In this document: positions 1 through 8,282 of the stretch, one piece after another | Layout of the letters: each line of letters opens with the position of its first letter | How positions within the stretch are numbered: the stretch's first letter is position 1 | From: JBOHER01 sp050701115 | GTDB taxonomy: Bacteria > Actinomycetota > Actinomycetes > Mycobacteriales > Pseudonocardiaceae | Direction of reading: 5' to 3' | Length of the DNA: 11,728 bases | Assembly: GCA_050701115.1 (NCBI GenBank) | Contig: JBOHER010000076.1 | Location: forward strand, 1 to 11,728 | Position numbers and translations under genes: made by a program | Notes under the pieces: generated by a model | Told to the model about the DNA's origin: nothing | Seen by the model: only the letters and a program-made list of their open reading frames with translations | Databases searched by the model: none

Positions 1-126
1 GACCTGATCATCACCACCCCCACCGGCAAACGGCACCGATCCCGACCCGACCCCATCGGACCACCCGAACCCCAACCACCACCTGAGCCATCCACAGTGG
101 ACGACGGTCGAACTCCCCAGTTCTAG
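1..126 (+). CDS. C-terminal tail of a probable DUF222/HNH endonuclease-like protein (5' end outside window)
   Basis: An open frame runs from base 1 to a TAG at 124-126 and gives 41 residues beginning DLIITTPTGKRHRSRPDP, followed by a proline-rich stretch and the end RTPQF. The pattern 'TPTGxxxxxxPDP' followed by a Pro-rich end resembles the C-termini of actinobacterial DUF222 / 13E12-type HNH proteins, where a similar short segment follows the HNH domain. Neither the DUF222 domain nor the HNH residues lie in the window, so the family call rests on this tail only. Codon choice (many CCC, ACC, CCA) is compatible with coding but a little less G-rich than the genes to the right. The gene ends 241 bp before the amidase and is probably a separate transcription unit. 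It could be an unrelated protein with a low-complexity tail. Confidence 0.5.
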   Translation, partial: DLIITTPTGKRHRSRPDPIGPPEPQPPPEPSTVDDGRTPQF

Positions 127-273
127 ACCGCTGCCGAACACGCTATCGATTTGATCAGCCCTGGAGGGTTATTCACAGGTCAGTTGGCGGGGGCCGCCCG
201 GAGGGTGGCTCGCGACGACTGACTGCAGGTGAGGGGCGTGATTGAGGTGAGCGCGCCGTGGTGAATAGCCCGA

Positions 274-335
274 CTTATGAATAAGACGCCTGTCACTATT
301 CTAAGCAAGTCATTGACAAAAACGGTGAGCGTCAC
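274..335 (+). promoter_or_regulatory. Probable promoter/operator region upstream of the amidase gene
   Basis: Three short palindromes lie within about 60 bp. CTTAT-GA-ATAAG is at 274-285, GTCA-T-TGAC at 309-317 and GTGA-GCG-TCAC at 325-335. A consensus-like -35 hexamer TTGACA is at 313-318, overlapping the second palindrome, but I find no good TAnnnT at 16-18 bp downstream of it. A TATTCT at 297-302 could be a -10 box of another promoter, with no convincing -35 of its own. The stretch is clearly more A/T-rich than the surrounding DNA. This is the expected place for the amidase promoter and a dimeric repressor site. The individual boxes are inference. Confidence 0.35.
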
Positions 336-367
336 GTCATGAGAACGAAAATACGCAGGGAAACTCT

Positions 368-1858
368 GTGAACGCCAACAGAGAAACATGGGCATCACGC
401 ATCGTTCACGCTACAGTCGGCTCCGTGGCAGACCTCGTGTACCAATCAGCGCAAGAGCTCATCGATCACCTCGGCGCCGGGCGCATCTCCGCGCGCGAAC
501 TGCTGGACGCGCATGTGCAGCGCCACGTGGCCGTGCATGCCGACATCAACGCGGTGGTCGCGGTCGACCTCGACCGGGCACGCGACGAGGCGCAGGCCGT
601 GGACGACGCGCGGGCCCGGGGCGAGGAACTCGGTCCGCTTGCCGGGCTACCGATGACGATCAAGGATGGCTTCGACGTCGATGGTTTGCCCGCTGTGAGT
701 GGGCATCCGGCGTTTGCCGACCGCCCACCGAACTGTGCGGACGCCGATGTGGTCGCCGCGGCGCGTGCGGCGGGAGCGATCGTCTGGGGCAAGACGAACG
801 TTCCGCTCATGCTCGGTGACTTCCAGAGCTACAACGCGGTGTACGGCACCACCAACAATCCCTACGATCTCGCGCGCACCCCCGGTGGCTCGTCGGGCGG
901 CGCCGCTGCCGCGCTCGCCGCAGGCGTGACCCCGCTGGAGATCGGTTCGGACATCGGCGGATCGCTCCGGCATCCCGCGAACTTCTGTGGTGTGCATGCC
1001 TTGAAGCCGACGTGGAACGCACTCCCCATGCGCGGTCATGTCCCACCGCCGCCAGGGGCGTATGTCGAGCAGGATCTCGGTGTCGCCGGGCCGATGGCGC
1101 GCACCGCGCGGGACCTTCGGCTCCTCTACGGCACGCTCCGGCGCGATGAACCTTCCGGACCGCGCGGCGTCGCGGGGACGCGCATCGCGCTTTGGCTGGA
1201 TGAGCCCAACTTCGCGCTGTCCAGCGAAGCGCGATCCGCCGTGGAGCAGGCCGCGGACGCCTTGCGCAGGCAGGGCGCGATCGTCGAACCCGCCCCGCTG
1301 CCAGTCCAGACCGAGCCCTTGCTGGACACCTACTTCGCGCTGATGATGCCGATCCTGTCCGCCGGATTCCCCGACAAGGTGTACGCGGGCCTTGAGAAGT
1401 CTCGTACGGCTGCCATAGCCGCTCTTGCGGGAGGCGCGGACCGATACAGCCAGGAGGCGTTCGTCATGCACGCGACGGCCAGCTATCGGACCGTCGCCGC
1501 GGCGACGGTCGCCCGCCAAGCCATGAAAGACGCGCTCGCCGGGTGGTTCACCGACTGGGATGCGATCCTGGCGCCGATTTCGCCGGTCCCCGCGTTCACC
1601 CATCGCCACGACGGTTCGCTCTACCAGCGCCTGCTCGAGGTCGCAGGCCGGTCGGTGCCCTACCCGCACCTGTTCGACTGGATTTCGCTGGCCACGACGC
1701 TGCACGTTCCCGCGCTGGCCGCGCCGGTCACCCGGACCCTCACCGGATTGCCGATCGGCGCGCAACTCATCGGTCGCTGGCACGAGGAGGATCGGCTGCT
1801 GGATCTGGCCGACGCGCTGGAGGCGGAGACCGGCGGGTTCGCACCGCCCCGGTTGTAG
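368..1858 (+). CDS. Amidase signature (AS) family hydrolase
   Basis: The 496-aa product is a full-length amidase-signature enzyme, in line with the family's usual size of about 450-520 aa. AS enzymes hydrolyse carboxylic amides through a Ser-cisSer-Lys triad. The triad can be placed here as Lys99 (in MTIKDGF), Ser175 (first serine of GGSSGG) and Ser199 (in GSDIGGSLR), followed by the typical NFCGVHALKPT segment. No signal peptide or membrane segment is seen, so it is probably cytoplasmic. The GTG at 368 is chosen because AGGG lies 7 nt upstream. An in-frame GTG at 425 (residue 20) would give an N-terminus starting VADLVYQSAQELI, more typical of the family, but it has no visible Shine-Dalgarno sequence. 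Substrate cannot be read from the sequence: aryl/aliphatic amidase, amino-acid amide hydrolase or a Gln-tRNA amidotransferase-like paralogue are all possible. GatA itself is unlikely because no gatB/gatC neighbour is present. Confidence 0.9.
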   Translation: MNANRETWASRIVHATVGSVADLVYQSAQELIDHLGAGRISARELLDAHVQRHVAVHADINAVVAVDLDRARDEAQAVDDARARGEELGPLAGLPMTIKDGFDVDGLPAVSGHPAFADRPPNCADADVVAAARAAGAIVWGKTNVPLMLGDFQSYNAVYGTTNNPYDLARTPGGSSGGAAAALAAGVTPLEIGSDIGGSLRHPANFCGVHALKPTWNALPMRGHVPPPPGAYVEQDLGVAGPMARTARDLRLLYGTLRRDEPSGPRGVAGTRIALWLDEPNFALSSEARSAVEQAADALRRQGAIVEPAPLPVQTEPLLDTYFALMMPILSAGFPDKVYAGLEKSRTAAIAALAGGADRYSQEAFVMHATASYRTVAAATVARQAMKDALAGWFTDWDAILAPISPVPAFTHRHDGSLYQRLLEVAGRSVPYPHLFDWISLATTLHVPALAAPVTRTLTGLPIGAQLIGRWHEEDRLLDLADALEAETGGFAPPRL

Positions 1859-1962
1859 CCGCACGACGGCTACGTGCCCGGTTCGGTGCTAGCACTGATG
1901 TGCCCACCGGCCTGCGAGCGGGATTCTGGCCTGCACACCCACCGCACAGGGGAGGTGCAGGC

Positions 1963-4641
1963 ATGACAATGGCCGCACTACCGGGACTTCGCGACCCGGT
2001 CGGCTCCCGCTCGCCCGAACCGTGGCCGCTGACCGCGCGGTCGGAGGAACTGGAGGTCATCGCTGGCGTCCTGCACCGCAATGGTGGCCAGGGCGGCGTG
2101 GTGCTCGCCGGAGCGGCCGGGGTTGGCCGGACCCGGCTCGCCAGGGAAGCCCTGGCCAGAGCGCGCGGCCGCACCGCGCAGGTGCGCTGGGTCGCTGCCA
2201 CCGCATCCGCCCGCATCCTCCCGTTGGGCGCGTTCAGTTCCCTGGTGGCTGACCAGGTGGGCGTCGGCGAGCCCAGTTCGACGACCCTGCGCAGGATCAC
2301 CGACGCGGTCGTCGCCGAGGGCGCAGGCAGGCCGCTCCTCATCGGCGTGGACGACGCCCACCTGCTTGACGAATTCTCTGCTGCCGTGCTGCATCAGCTC
2401 GCGCTGCGGCGCGCGGCCTCCCTGGTGGTCACCGTGCGCAGTGGCGCGCCCGCGCCGGACGCGGTCACCGCACTGTGGAAGGACGGCCACCTCGCCCGGC
2501 TCGAGATCCAGCCGCTGTCCGCCGAAGAGACGGCGAGCCTGGTGGAGTCGGTTCTCGGTGGTCCGATGGATGGGCACAGCGCCAGGCGGCTGTACGCGGC
2601 GACCCAGGGCAACGCGCTCTTCCTGCGCCACCTCACCGAGGGCGCGCTGCACTACAGCGGCCTGTCGCGGATCGCCGGAGTGTGGCAATGGCGTGGCGAC
2701 GCCGCCGTAACGCCACAGTTGACCGAACTAGTCGACGCCCAGATCGGCACCCTCTCGCCCGCGCTGCATGACGTCGTCGAACTCCTCGCGTTCGGCGAAC
2801 CGCTGGACGCGGACGTGCTGGCTCTGCTGGCTGATCCCGCCGCGGTCGAGCGGGCTGACCGGCGCGGACTGATCACGGTGGAGGCCCGTGAAGATCGACT
2901 GGAAGTCCGGCTGGCGCATCCGATCTACGGCGACGTGCTCCGCGCGAAGACGAGCGCGCTGCGCGCCCGCAGGTGGCGCGGCCGGATCGCCCGGGCGTTG
3001 GCCGTCACCGGGCCGTGCGGCCCGAAAGACCTGCTGCGGCAGGCCGTCCTCGCGCTCGATTCGGACAGCCCGCCGGACCCGGAGTTGCTGAATGCCGCCG
3101 CGCGTTCCCCGATCGCGATGCTCGACCCGCGGCTGGCCGAACGGTTGGCGCGGGCCGCCCGCGACGGTGGCGGGGGCTTCGAGCCGCGACTGTCGCTGTG
3201 CTACGCGTTGACCTGGCAGGGGCGATTCGGGGCAGCGGAAGCCGAACTGGCCGAACTCGACCTGCGCGCTGCCACCGACGACGAGCGCACCCGCGCGGCG
3301 ATCGCCCGAGCCGGAAACCTGTTCTGGGGGATGAGTGACCAGGACGCGGCCCGCGCGGTGCTCGACCGAATGAAGGATTGCCTCCTCGACCAGGCTTGCC
3401 GGGACGAGCTGAGCGCATTCAGTTCGGCCATCGCATTCGCGCAGGGCGACGGTGAGCGCGCGCGGGATCTGGCCGCTCGGGTTCTGCGGGCGCGAAACCT
3501 CCGCGACGGCGCGGTTTTCTGGGCCGCCATGGGCGGAACCGGAGCGTTGGGACTGGCCGGTCGGTGTGCCGAGATCGGCGACCTGCCGGCCCGTGGCCTG
3601 GTGCAGTGCGCCGGGTCGTTCGAACGATCCTGGTTGCGGTTCGGTTTGGGCGCACAGGAAATCGCCGCGTTGCGGCTTGCCGGTCGGTTGACCGAGGCCG
3701 AGCAACGGGCACACGCCTTCGCCGAGGACGCGCAGGGATCCGGTGCGATCTCCGAGTCGGTCTGCAGCGTTCTCGTCGGCTCGGTCGCCCTTGACCGCGG
3801 CCTGGTGCGGACAGCCGTGCGCAGGCTCAGGGACGCTGCGGCGGCCTTCGCGGTGCACGGCCCGGGCGGAAACTGGCGGGTCCAGTGCGGGCTGGCGCTC
3901 ACCCAGGCTTTGGCATTGACAGGCGACGCTGCCGGGGCACGGGAGGCGTTCACCCTGACCGAGGCGCGTGGCCATCCGGCGGTGGAGTACCTGCGGCCCC
4001 AGGTCCGGCTCGCCGACGCCTGGCTCGCGGTCGCGGAGGGGGCGGTCAGCACGGCCATCCGGATCGCCCGGCAAGCGGCACAAGAAGCAGCGGAGTTGGG
4101 CCAGTACGCGGTGGAAGTTCTTGCCCTGCACAGCGCGGTGTGTCTTGGCGACCGCACGCTCGCCGAACGGCTGGGTGAGCTGGCATCCGCTGTGGACGGA
4201 CCGCGGGCGGCCGCGGCTGCCGCGCACGCAGTCGCGCTCGCGGCAGGCGACGGCGCCGCGTTGGACGTCGCCTCCGCTCGGTTCGAGAACATGGGTGCAC
4301 TGCTGTGTGCCGCGGACGCCGCCGCCCAGGCGGCCTGCGCGCATCACCGGTCCGGTGCTCGGTCGGCGGCCATCGCGGCTAGCGCACGGGCTGGGCGGCT
4401 GGCCGCGGCCTGCGAGGGGGCGACGACGCCCGCGGTGCAGGCGGTGCACCAGCCCCTCCCGCTGACCAGGCGTGAGCGCGAGATCGCCGGGATGGTCACC
4501 GCAGGCCTGTCCAACCGGGACATCGCTGACCGGCTGGTGGTCTCGATCCGCACCGTCGAGGGGCACGTCTTGCACGCCTGCGCCAAGCTCTGCGTCAGCG
4601 ACCGGACCGGGCTTGCCGCGCTGATCACCGGGCGGGTGTAA
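1963..4641 (+). CDS. LAL-family (large ATP-binding LuxR-type) transcriptional regulator, LAL1
   Basis: The 892-aa protein has the LAL plan: an N-terminal AAA/STAND ATPase, a long helical TPR-like middle and a C-terminal LuxR-type HTH. The Walker A region is GAAGVGRT (residues 50-57), in which the invariant lysine is replaced by Arg56. Walker B is LLIGVDDAH with Asp130-Asp131. An LAHPIYGDVL motif near residue 317 matches the segment that follows the ATPase core in LAL proteins. The HTH spans about residues 832-889 (LTRREREIAG, GLSNRDIADRL, SIRTVEGHV) and looks intact. The start at ATG 1963 is supported by GGGGAGGTG about 6 nt upstream; the open frame extends back to 1543, but that part overlaps the amidase gene. 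The protein is presumably cytoplasmic and activates transcription after ligand and nucleotide binding. It lies 104 bp after the amidase and may be cotranscribed with it. It is clearly paralogous to the partial regulator at the right edge. The target genes and the ligand are unknown. Confidence 0.93.
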   Translation: MTMAALPGLRDPVGSRSPEPWPLTARSEELEVIAGVLHRNGGQGGVVLAGAAGVGRTRLAREALARARGRTAQVRWVAATASARILPLGAFSSLVADQVGVGEPSSTTLRRITDAVVAEGAGRPLLIGVDDAHLLDEFSAAVLHQLALRRAASLVVTVRSGAPAPDAVTALWKDGHLARLEIQPLSAEETASLVESVLGGPMDGHSARRLYAATQGNALFLRHLTEGALHYSGLSRIAGVWQWRGDAAVTPQLTELVDAQIGTLSPALHDVVELLAFGEPLDADVLALLADPAAVERADRRGLITVEAREDRLEVRLAHPIYGDVLRAKTSALRARRWRGRIARALAVTGPCGPKDLLRQAVLALDSDSPPDPELLNAAARSPIAMLDPRLAERLARAARDGGGGFEPRLSLCYALTWQGRFGAAEAELAELDLRAATDDERTRAAIARAGNLFWGMSDQDAARAVLDRMKDCLLDQACRDELSAFSSAIAFAQGDGERARDLAARVLRARNLRDGAVFWAAMGGTGALGLAGRCAEIGDLPARGLVQCAGSFERSWLRFGLGAQEIAALRLAGRLTEAEQRAHAFAEDAQGSGAISESVCSVLVGSVALDRGLVRTAVRRLRDAAAAFAVHGPGGNWRVQCGLALTQALALTGDAAGAREAFTLTEARGHPAVEYLRPQVRLADAWLAVAEGAVSTAIRIARQAAQEAAELGQYAVEVLALHSAVCLGDRTLAERLGELASAVDGPRAAAAAAHAVALAAGDGAALDVASARFENMGALLCAADAAAQAACAHHRSGARSAAIAASARAGRLAAACEGATTPAVQAVHQPLPLTRREREIAGMVTAGLSNRDIADRLVVSIRTVEGHVLHACAKLCVSDRTGLAALITGRV

Positions 4642-4795
4642 CGGTTGCGCCAGGCCGGTTAACGCCCCGGCGTCTCCTACCGAAATTCATTGTGTAGCCA
4701 CATGGCGGATGCGACGAACCGAGTAGAACACCCATATTGGTCTTTGGGGCCCATCAGCGCACGGGCACCCCGTCGGATCCGGAAGGCACCGGGTT

Positions 4796-7700
4796 GTGAA
4801 CAGTGCGAACGAGGCTTCGCCGGTCGTGGTCCGGCCACGGCTGGAAACGATGCTCGACCGCGTGCTCGGTCACCGGCTCGCCCTCGTCGTCGCCGATGCG
4901 GGCTTCGGTAAGACAACCCTGCTGACCTCGTGGTCCTCGGGCATCAACGCGGTCATCCACGACGTGACCGCTGCGGACGACGACCTGTCGCGGTTCGTGC
5001 GGAACGTGGTCGATGCGCTCCGGCTCAGGATCCCCGAGCTGTCGCACGAACTCGCCGGGGCGATCGACGGCGGCCCCCCAGCGGACACCACCGGCCAGCA
5101 GGGCGTCCGGCCCGACGCGATCGCCGAACTCCTGGGCAGCGCGCTCGAGCAACATCTGCTGCGCGACGTCGTGCTGGTGCTCGACAACGCGCATCTGCTG
5201 ACCGAGGACACCTCCATCCGGTTCCTTGCCGCGCTGATCCGGCACGCTCCGCCCCTGCTGCACCTGGTGCTGGCCAGCCGCACCATGCCACCCATGACCG
5301 TCGACCGGCTACGGGATCGCGGAGAGGTCATCGAGTTGCACGGCGCCGACCTCGACTTCACTGCGGCCGAGATCGCCGAGTTGCTCACCGCGATCGTCGG
5401 CGCCGACGCCGTCGGGCTGGCCGACCGGATTCACCACGCGACGGCGGGTTGGCCCGCCGCCGTGCGCATGTCGATCGAGGCGCTGCGCGACATCGCGCCC
5501 GAGCGTCGAGCAGGCTACATCGCCGACCTGGCAGGCGAACACGGCCGGATCGCGCGCCTGGCCACCAGCATCTACCGGCAGGAACCCGCCGAGTCGAAGC
5601 GGCTGCTCGCGACCGTCGCGATCTTCGACGAAGTCACGGTCGAACTGCTGGAAGCCATCGGGGTCGACGCCGCGGAGCCGATGGCCGCGATGGTGCGCCG
5701 AGGTCTGTTCCTGGAACCGGGGGCGTCGGGATCGGACTGGTACCGGTTGCACGCGATCGCCGGGGAAGCCGTCGCCGAGCAGGATCCGCTGCCGGATGCG
5801 CGGGCGGTGGAGTTGCGGCTGGCCGCGGCCAAGTGGCTGGCCGCCAACGGTCTGCCCCGCCCCGCGCTCCGCACGCTGGTGGCCGCCGGCCAGCATGCCC
5901 AGGTGGTCGCCCTGCTGGCCCGGTTCGGGCAGCCCCTGCTGAGCCACGGCCACGCGGAAGATGTGCTGGCCGCGATCGCAGTGCTGCCCGACGGCATGCG
6001 CGACGAGACGGTGCAGCGCCTTGCGGGCGAAGCGTTCCAGCTCCGTGGAGCGTGGGAGCAGGCGCTCGCCTGCTACACCAGGGCCGCGCCCGCTGACGGA
6101 AGCGTCGATCCGGGCCTCGCCTGGCGGATGGGCCTGATCCGGTACCTGCGCGGTGAGCTGGAGGAGGCACTGGAGATCTACCGGCGTGGCCGGACCCGGG
6201 AGCGGCCGACCAGGGACTCCGCGCTGCTGCTGGCCTGGAAGGCCTCGGCGTACTGGATGCGTGGTGAGGTCGCCGACTGTGCACGAGTCGCGGTCCGGGC
6301 GATGCGGTTGGCCACCGAGGTGGACGATCCGCAGGCCTTGGCCTCGGCACACACCGTGCTCGCCATGCTGGCCGCCCTCGAGGGCGATCGGCGGGCCAAT
6401 GACGCGCACTACCTCAAGGCGCTGCAGTACGCGGAGCGGGCAGGCGACGTGCTGCAGATGGTCCGGATCCGCAACAACCGAGGTTCGCGCCACCTCGAGG
6501 AAGGCTCCTATCTCGAAGCGCTCGCCGAACTCGATATCGCTATCCGGCTCGCCGACCTGTCGGGATTCGCCGCCTTCGGTGCGCTGGCCCTGTGTAACCG
6601 GGGCGAAGCGAAGCTCGGTCTCGGCAGGCTGGAGGAGGCGCAGGGTGACTTCTTCGCGTCGATCGCTGCCTTTGACAGCCTGGAATCCGGCTTCGTGGCC
6701 AACCCGCTGGAGAAGCTGGGCAACCTCTACCACCTGCGGGGCGAACTGAGTGCCGCCAAGGACACCTTCGAGCGGGCGCTCAAACGGGCCGAGCTCGCCG
6801 GTGACGTGCAGGCCATGGTTCCCGCACTGGCCGGGCTCGCCCGATTGCTGGCCGAAGAGGAACCCGCTCGGGCCGCAGAGCTCGCTCAGCGCGCGATCGG
6901 GGCAGGTGGCATCGACCACGTCAGCGCGGTGCTCGCCGCCGGATGGGTCGCGCTGATCAACAGTGACCGGCAGTCGGCGCGCCAGAGCGCGCTAAGTGCG
7001 GCGGCCACGGCACACGATCGGCGCGATGTTCCCGGACAGGCGGAAGCCGCAGTGCTGGAGGCGGCGGCCACCGACGACGACGCGCAGGCCCTGCGGCTGG
7101 CCGACCAGGGCGTCGCGTTGTGGGCCCGCACCGGTGACCCGATCGGCCAGGCCTTCGCCGAACTGGTGCGCGCCGTGCGGTTGGAGGAGGCGGCGGCGCG
7201 GCCCGCGCTGGAAGCGATCCAGGAGCGGATGCGCGCCATCGGCTGCCGGTTGGTGGAAGGCAAGGCGGCCGCGGCCCTTGCCAAGCTCGCCCCGGCGAAC
7301 TCGTCCACGGTGCGGGTGGAGACCTTGGGCGGGTTCCGGCTGGTGCGTGGCGGCCAGGTGGTGCCGAGCTCGGAGTGGAAGTCGCGCAAGGCGCGTGACC
7401 TGCTCAAGATCCTGCTCAGCAGGCGGGGCAGGCCGATCACCCACGAGCAACTGGTGGCGATCCTGTGGCCTGGCGAGAGCCCGGCCGAGGTGGGAAACCG
7501 GTTCAACGTGCTGGTGTCGACGCTGCGCTCGCTGCTCGACCCGGCCCGGCAGCGCAGCCAAGATGGCTTCCTGCTCAACGAGGCCGATGCGCTCCGGATC
7601 GAACTCGAAGCGCTCGACGTCGACGTCGAATCCTTCCTCGCCGACGCCGCCGCCGGGCTCAGGCTGGTCCGGGCCGGCCGGGAGGCGGAGGGGATCGAAC

Positions 7701-8041
7701 GGCTGCTGCGGGCGGAGTCCCGCTATGCCGGTGACTTCCTCGAAGAGGACCTGTACGCGGACTGGGCGGCCCCGCTGCGCGAGGAGGCCCGGGTCACCTA
7801 CCGCCAGCTGAGCGGGTGTCTGGCCCGGCACGCGCGCCGAACCGGCAACGCCGATGCCGCGATCCGGCACCTGCTACGCAGCCTGGAACGCGATCCCTAC
7901 GACGAGAGCACGCACCTGGAGCTCGTCTCGGTCCTGTCCGGCTCCGGCAGGCACGGTGACGCGCGGCGGCACTACCGGAGCTATTGCGAGCGGATGGACG
8001 AACTCGGAGTGGAAGCCGCGCCCTTCCCGGCCGCGTTTTAA
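4796..8041 (+). CDS. MalT-like ATPase/TPR regulator with C-terminal winged helix and BTAD (SARP-like) domain
   Basis: The 1081-aa protein joins an N-terminal MalT-type STAND ATPase to a C-terminal SARP-like module. Walker A is ADAGFGKT (residues 33-40, Lys39), close in form to MalT. Walker B is VLVLDNAH with Asp130 followed by Asn131 instead of the more usual second acid. TPR-like helical repeats fill roughly residues 380-760, for example EALEIYRRG, YLEALAELDIAI and AAKDTFERAL. An OmpR-type winged helix begins near residue 839 (VRVETLGGFRLVRGG, then KARDLLKILLSRRG and LWPGE). A BTAD domain runs from about 940 to the end. This order is the reverse of AfsR, where the winged helix and BTAD come first. 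The GTG start at 4796 is preceded by GGAAGG 9 nt upstream. It is expected to be a cytoplasmic transcription regulator. It probably forms an operon with the two small genes downstream (52-nt gap). Confidence 0.92.
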   Translation: MNSANEASPVVVRPRLETMLDRVLGHRLALVVADAGFGKTTLLTSWSSGINAVIHDVTAADDDLSRFVRNVVDALRLRIPELSHELAGAIDGGPPADTTGQQGVRPDAIAELLGSALEQHLLRDVVLVLDNAHLLTEDTSIRFLAALIRHAPPLLHLVLASRTMPPMTVDRLRDRGEVIELHGADLDFTAAEIAELLTAIVGADAVGLADRIHHATAGWPAAVRMSIEALRDIAPERRAGYIADLAGEHGRIARLATSIYRQEPAESKRLLATVAIFDEVTVELLEAIGVDAAEPMAAMVRRGLFLEPGASGSDWYRLHAIAGEAVAEQDPLPDARAVELRLAAAKWLAANGLPRPALRTLVAAGQHAQVVALLARFGQPLLSHGHAEDVLAAIAVLPDGMRDETVQRLAGEAFQLRGAWEQALACYTRAAPADGSVDPGLAWRMGLIRYLRGELEEALEIYRRGRTRERPTRDSALLLAWKASAYWMRGEVADCARVAVRAMRLATEVDDPQALASAHTVLAMLAALEGDRRANDAHYLKALQYAERAGDVLQMVRIRNNRGSRHLEEGSYLEALAELDIAIRLADLSGFAAFGALALCNRGEAKLGLGRLEEAQGDFFASIAAFDSLESGFVANPLEKLGNLYHLRGELSAAKDTFERALKRAELAGDVQAMVPALAGLARLLAEEEPARAAELAQRAIGAGGIDHVSAVLAAGWVALINSDRQSARQSALSAAATAHDRRDVPGQAEAAVLEAAATDDDAQALRLADQGVALWARTGDPIGQAFAELVRAVRLEEAAARPALEAIQERMRAIGCRLVEGKAAAALAKLAPANSSTVRVETLGGFRLVRGGQVVPSSEWKSRKARDLLKILLSRRGRPITHEQLVAILWPGESPAEVGNRFNVLVSTLRSLLDPARQRSQDGFLLNEADALRIELEALDVDVESFLADAAAGLRLVRAGREAEGIERLLRAESRYAGDFLEEDLYADWAAPLREEARVTYRQLSGCLARHARRTGNADAAIRHLLRSLERDPYDESTHLELVSVLSGSGRHGDARRHYRSYCERMDELGVEAAPFPAAF

Positions 8042-8068
8042 GTCCGCGCTAAGTGAGCCGCGCAGACT

Positions 8069-8088
8069 GGCCACCTGTGGAGGTGGCC
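8069..8088 (+). promoter_or_regulatory. RNA hairpin masking the ribosome binding site of the 62-aa gene
   Basis: GGCCACCT at 8069-8076, the loop GTGG, and AGGTGGCC at 8081-8088 form a perfect 8-bp GC-rich stem with a 4-nt loop. The only good Shine-Dalgarno sequence for the ATG at 8094, GGAGGTG at 8079-8085, lies in the loop and 3' arm. Closed, the structure should block initiation. It follows the stop codon of the 1081-aa regulator by 27 nt and has no T-tract, so it does not look like an intrinsic terminator. The geometry is seen directly; translational control is inference. Confidence 0.55.
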
Positions 8089-8093
8089 GCGCC

Positions 8094-8282
8094 ATGCGAA
8101 CCCTGATCGTGCGTCTCTTCGAGCCTGCCGAGGGTGCGGGCGGCGTCGGCCTGAGCGGTTTCGTCGAGGATGTCAGCAAAGGTATCCGGCAGCGCTTCTG
8201 CGACGCGCAGGAGTTGCTGGACGCGATCGCGCGGGTGGCGGACCGAGGGACCTCCGGAATGCCTGAGGAGACAGCGCCATGA
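8094..8282 (+). CDS. Small protein of 62 aa, conserved-looking, function unknown
   Basis: The product begins MRTLIVRLFEPAEGAGG and ends GMPEETAP. ATG 8094 is preceded by GGAGGTG with 8 nt spacing, and the gene shares an ATGA overlap with the next gene, so both are very probably translated. The N-terminal 'RTLIVRLFEP' and the central 'LSGFVEDVSKGIRQRFCDAQELLDAI' read as a small alpha/beta fold with two strands and one amphipathic helix. I have an impression of similar short actinobacterial proteins starting RTL(I/V)VRLWEP, but I cannot confirm it here. There is one cysteine and no membrane segment or signal peptide. It lies 52 nt downstream of the BTAD regulator and upstream of the NHLP-like gene, which suggests a partner in the same pathway. 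No function is assigned. Confidence 0.78.
   Translation: MRTLIVRLFEPAEGAGGVGLSGFVEDVSKGIRQRFCDAQELLDAIARVADRGTSGMPEETAP

Noticed and set aside
186..198. Terminator of the leftmost gene (GGCGG-GGG-CCGCC)
   Set aside because: The stem is a short 5 bp, no T-run follows, and it lies 60 bp after the stop codon.
1861..1877. Terminator after the amidase (GCACG / CGTGC, 7-nt loop)
   Set aside because: The stem has only 5 bp, there is no T-tract, and such hairpins are common by chance at this GC content.
1543..1962. N-terminal extension of LAL1 to a start at 1543
   Set aside because: The extension overlaps the amidase in another frame and has shadow-like composition. ATG 1963 has a strong GGGGAGGTG site.
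2728..4575. A long minus-strand open frame (615 codons) opposite LAL1, and similar ones at 5309-6919 and 3201-4292
   Set aside because: The products are rich in Arg, Gly, Pro and Gln with no recognisable domain, and they are antisense to genes with clear domains. They follow from strong GC bias at third positions.
4642..4795. Promoter or riboswitch upstream of the BTAD regulator
   Set aside because: The gap has a few A/T-richer bases and a GTTAAC palindrome, but no convincing -35/-10 pair or conserved RNA fold that I can defend.
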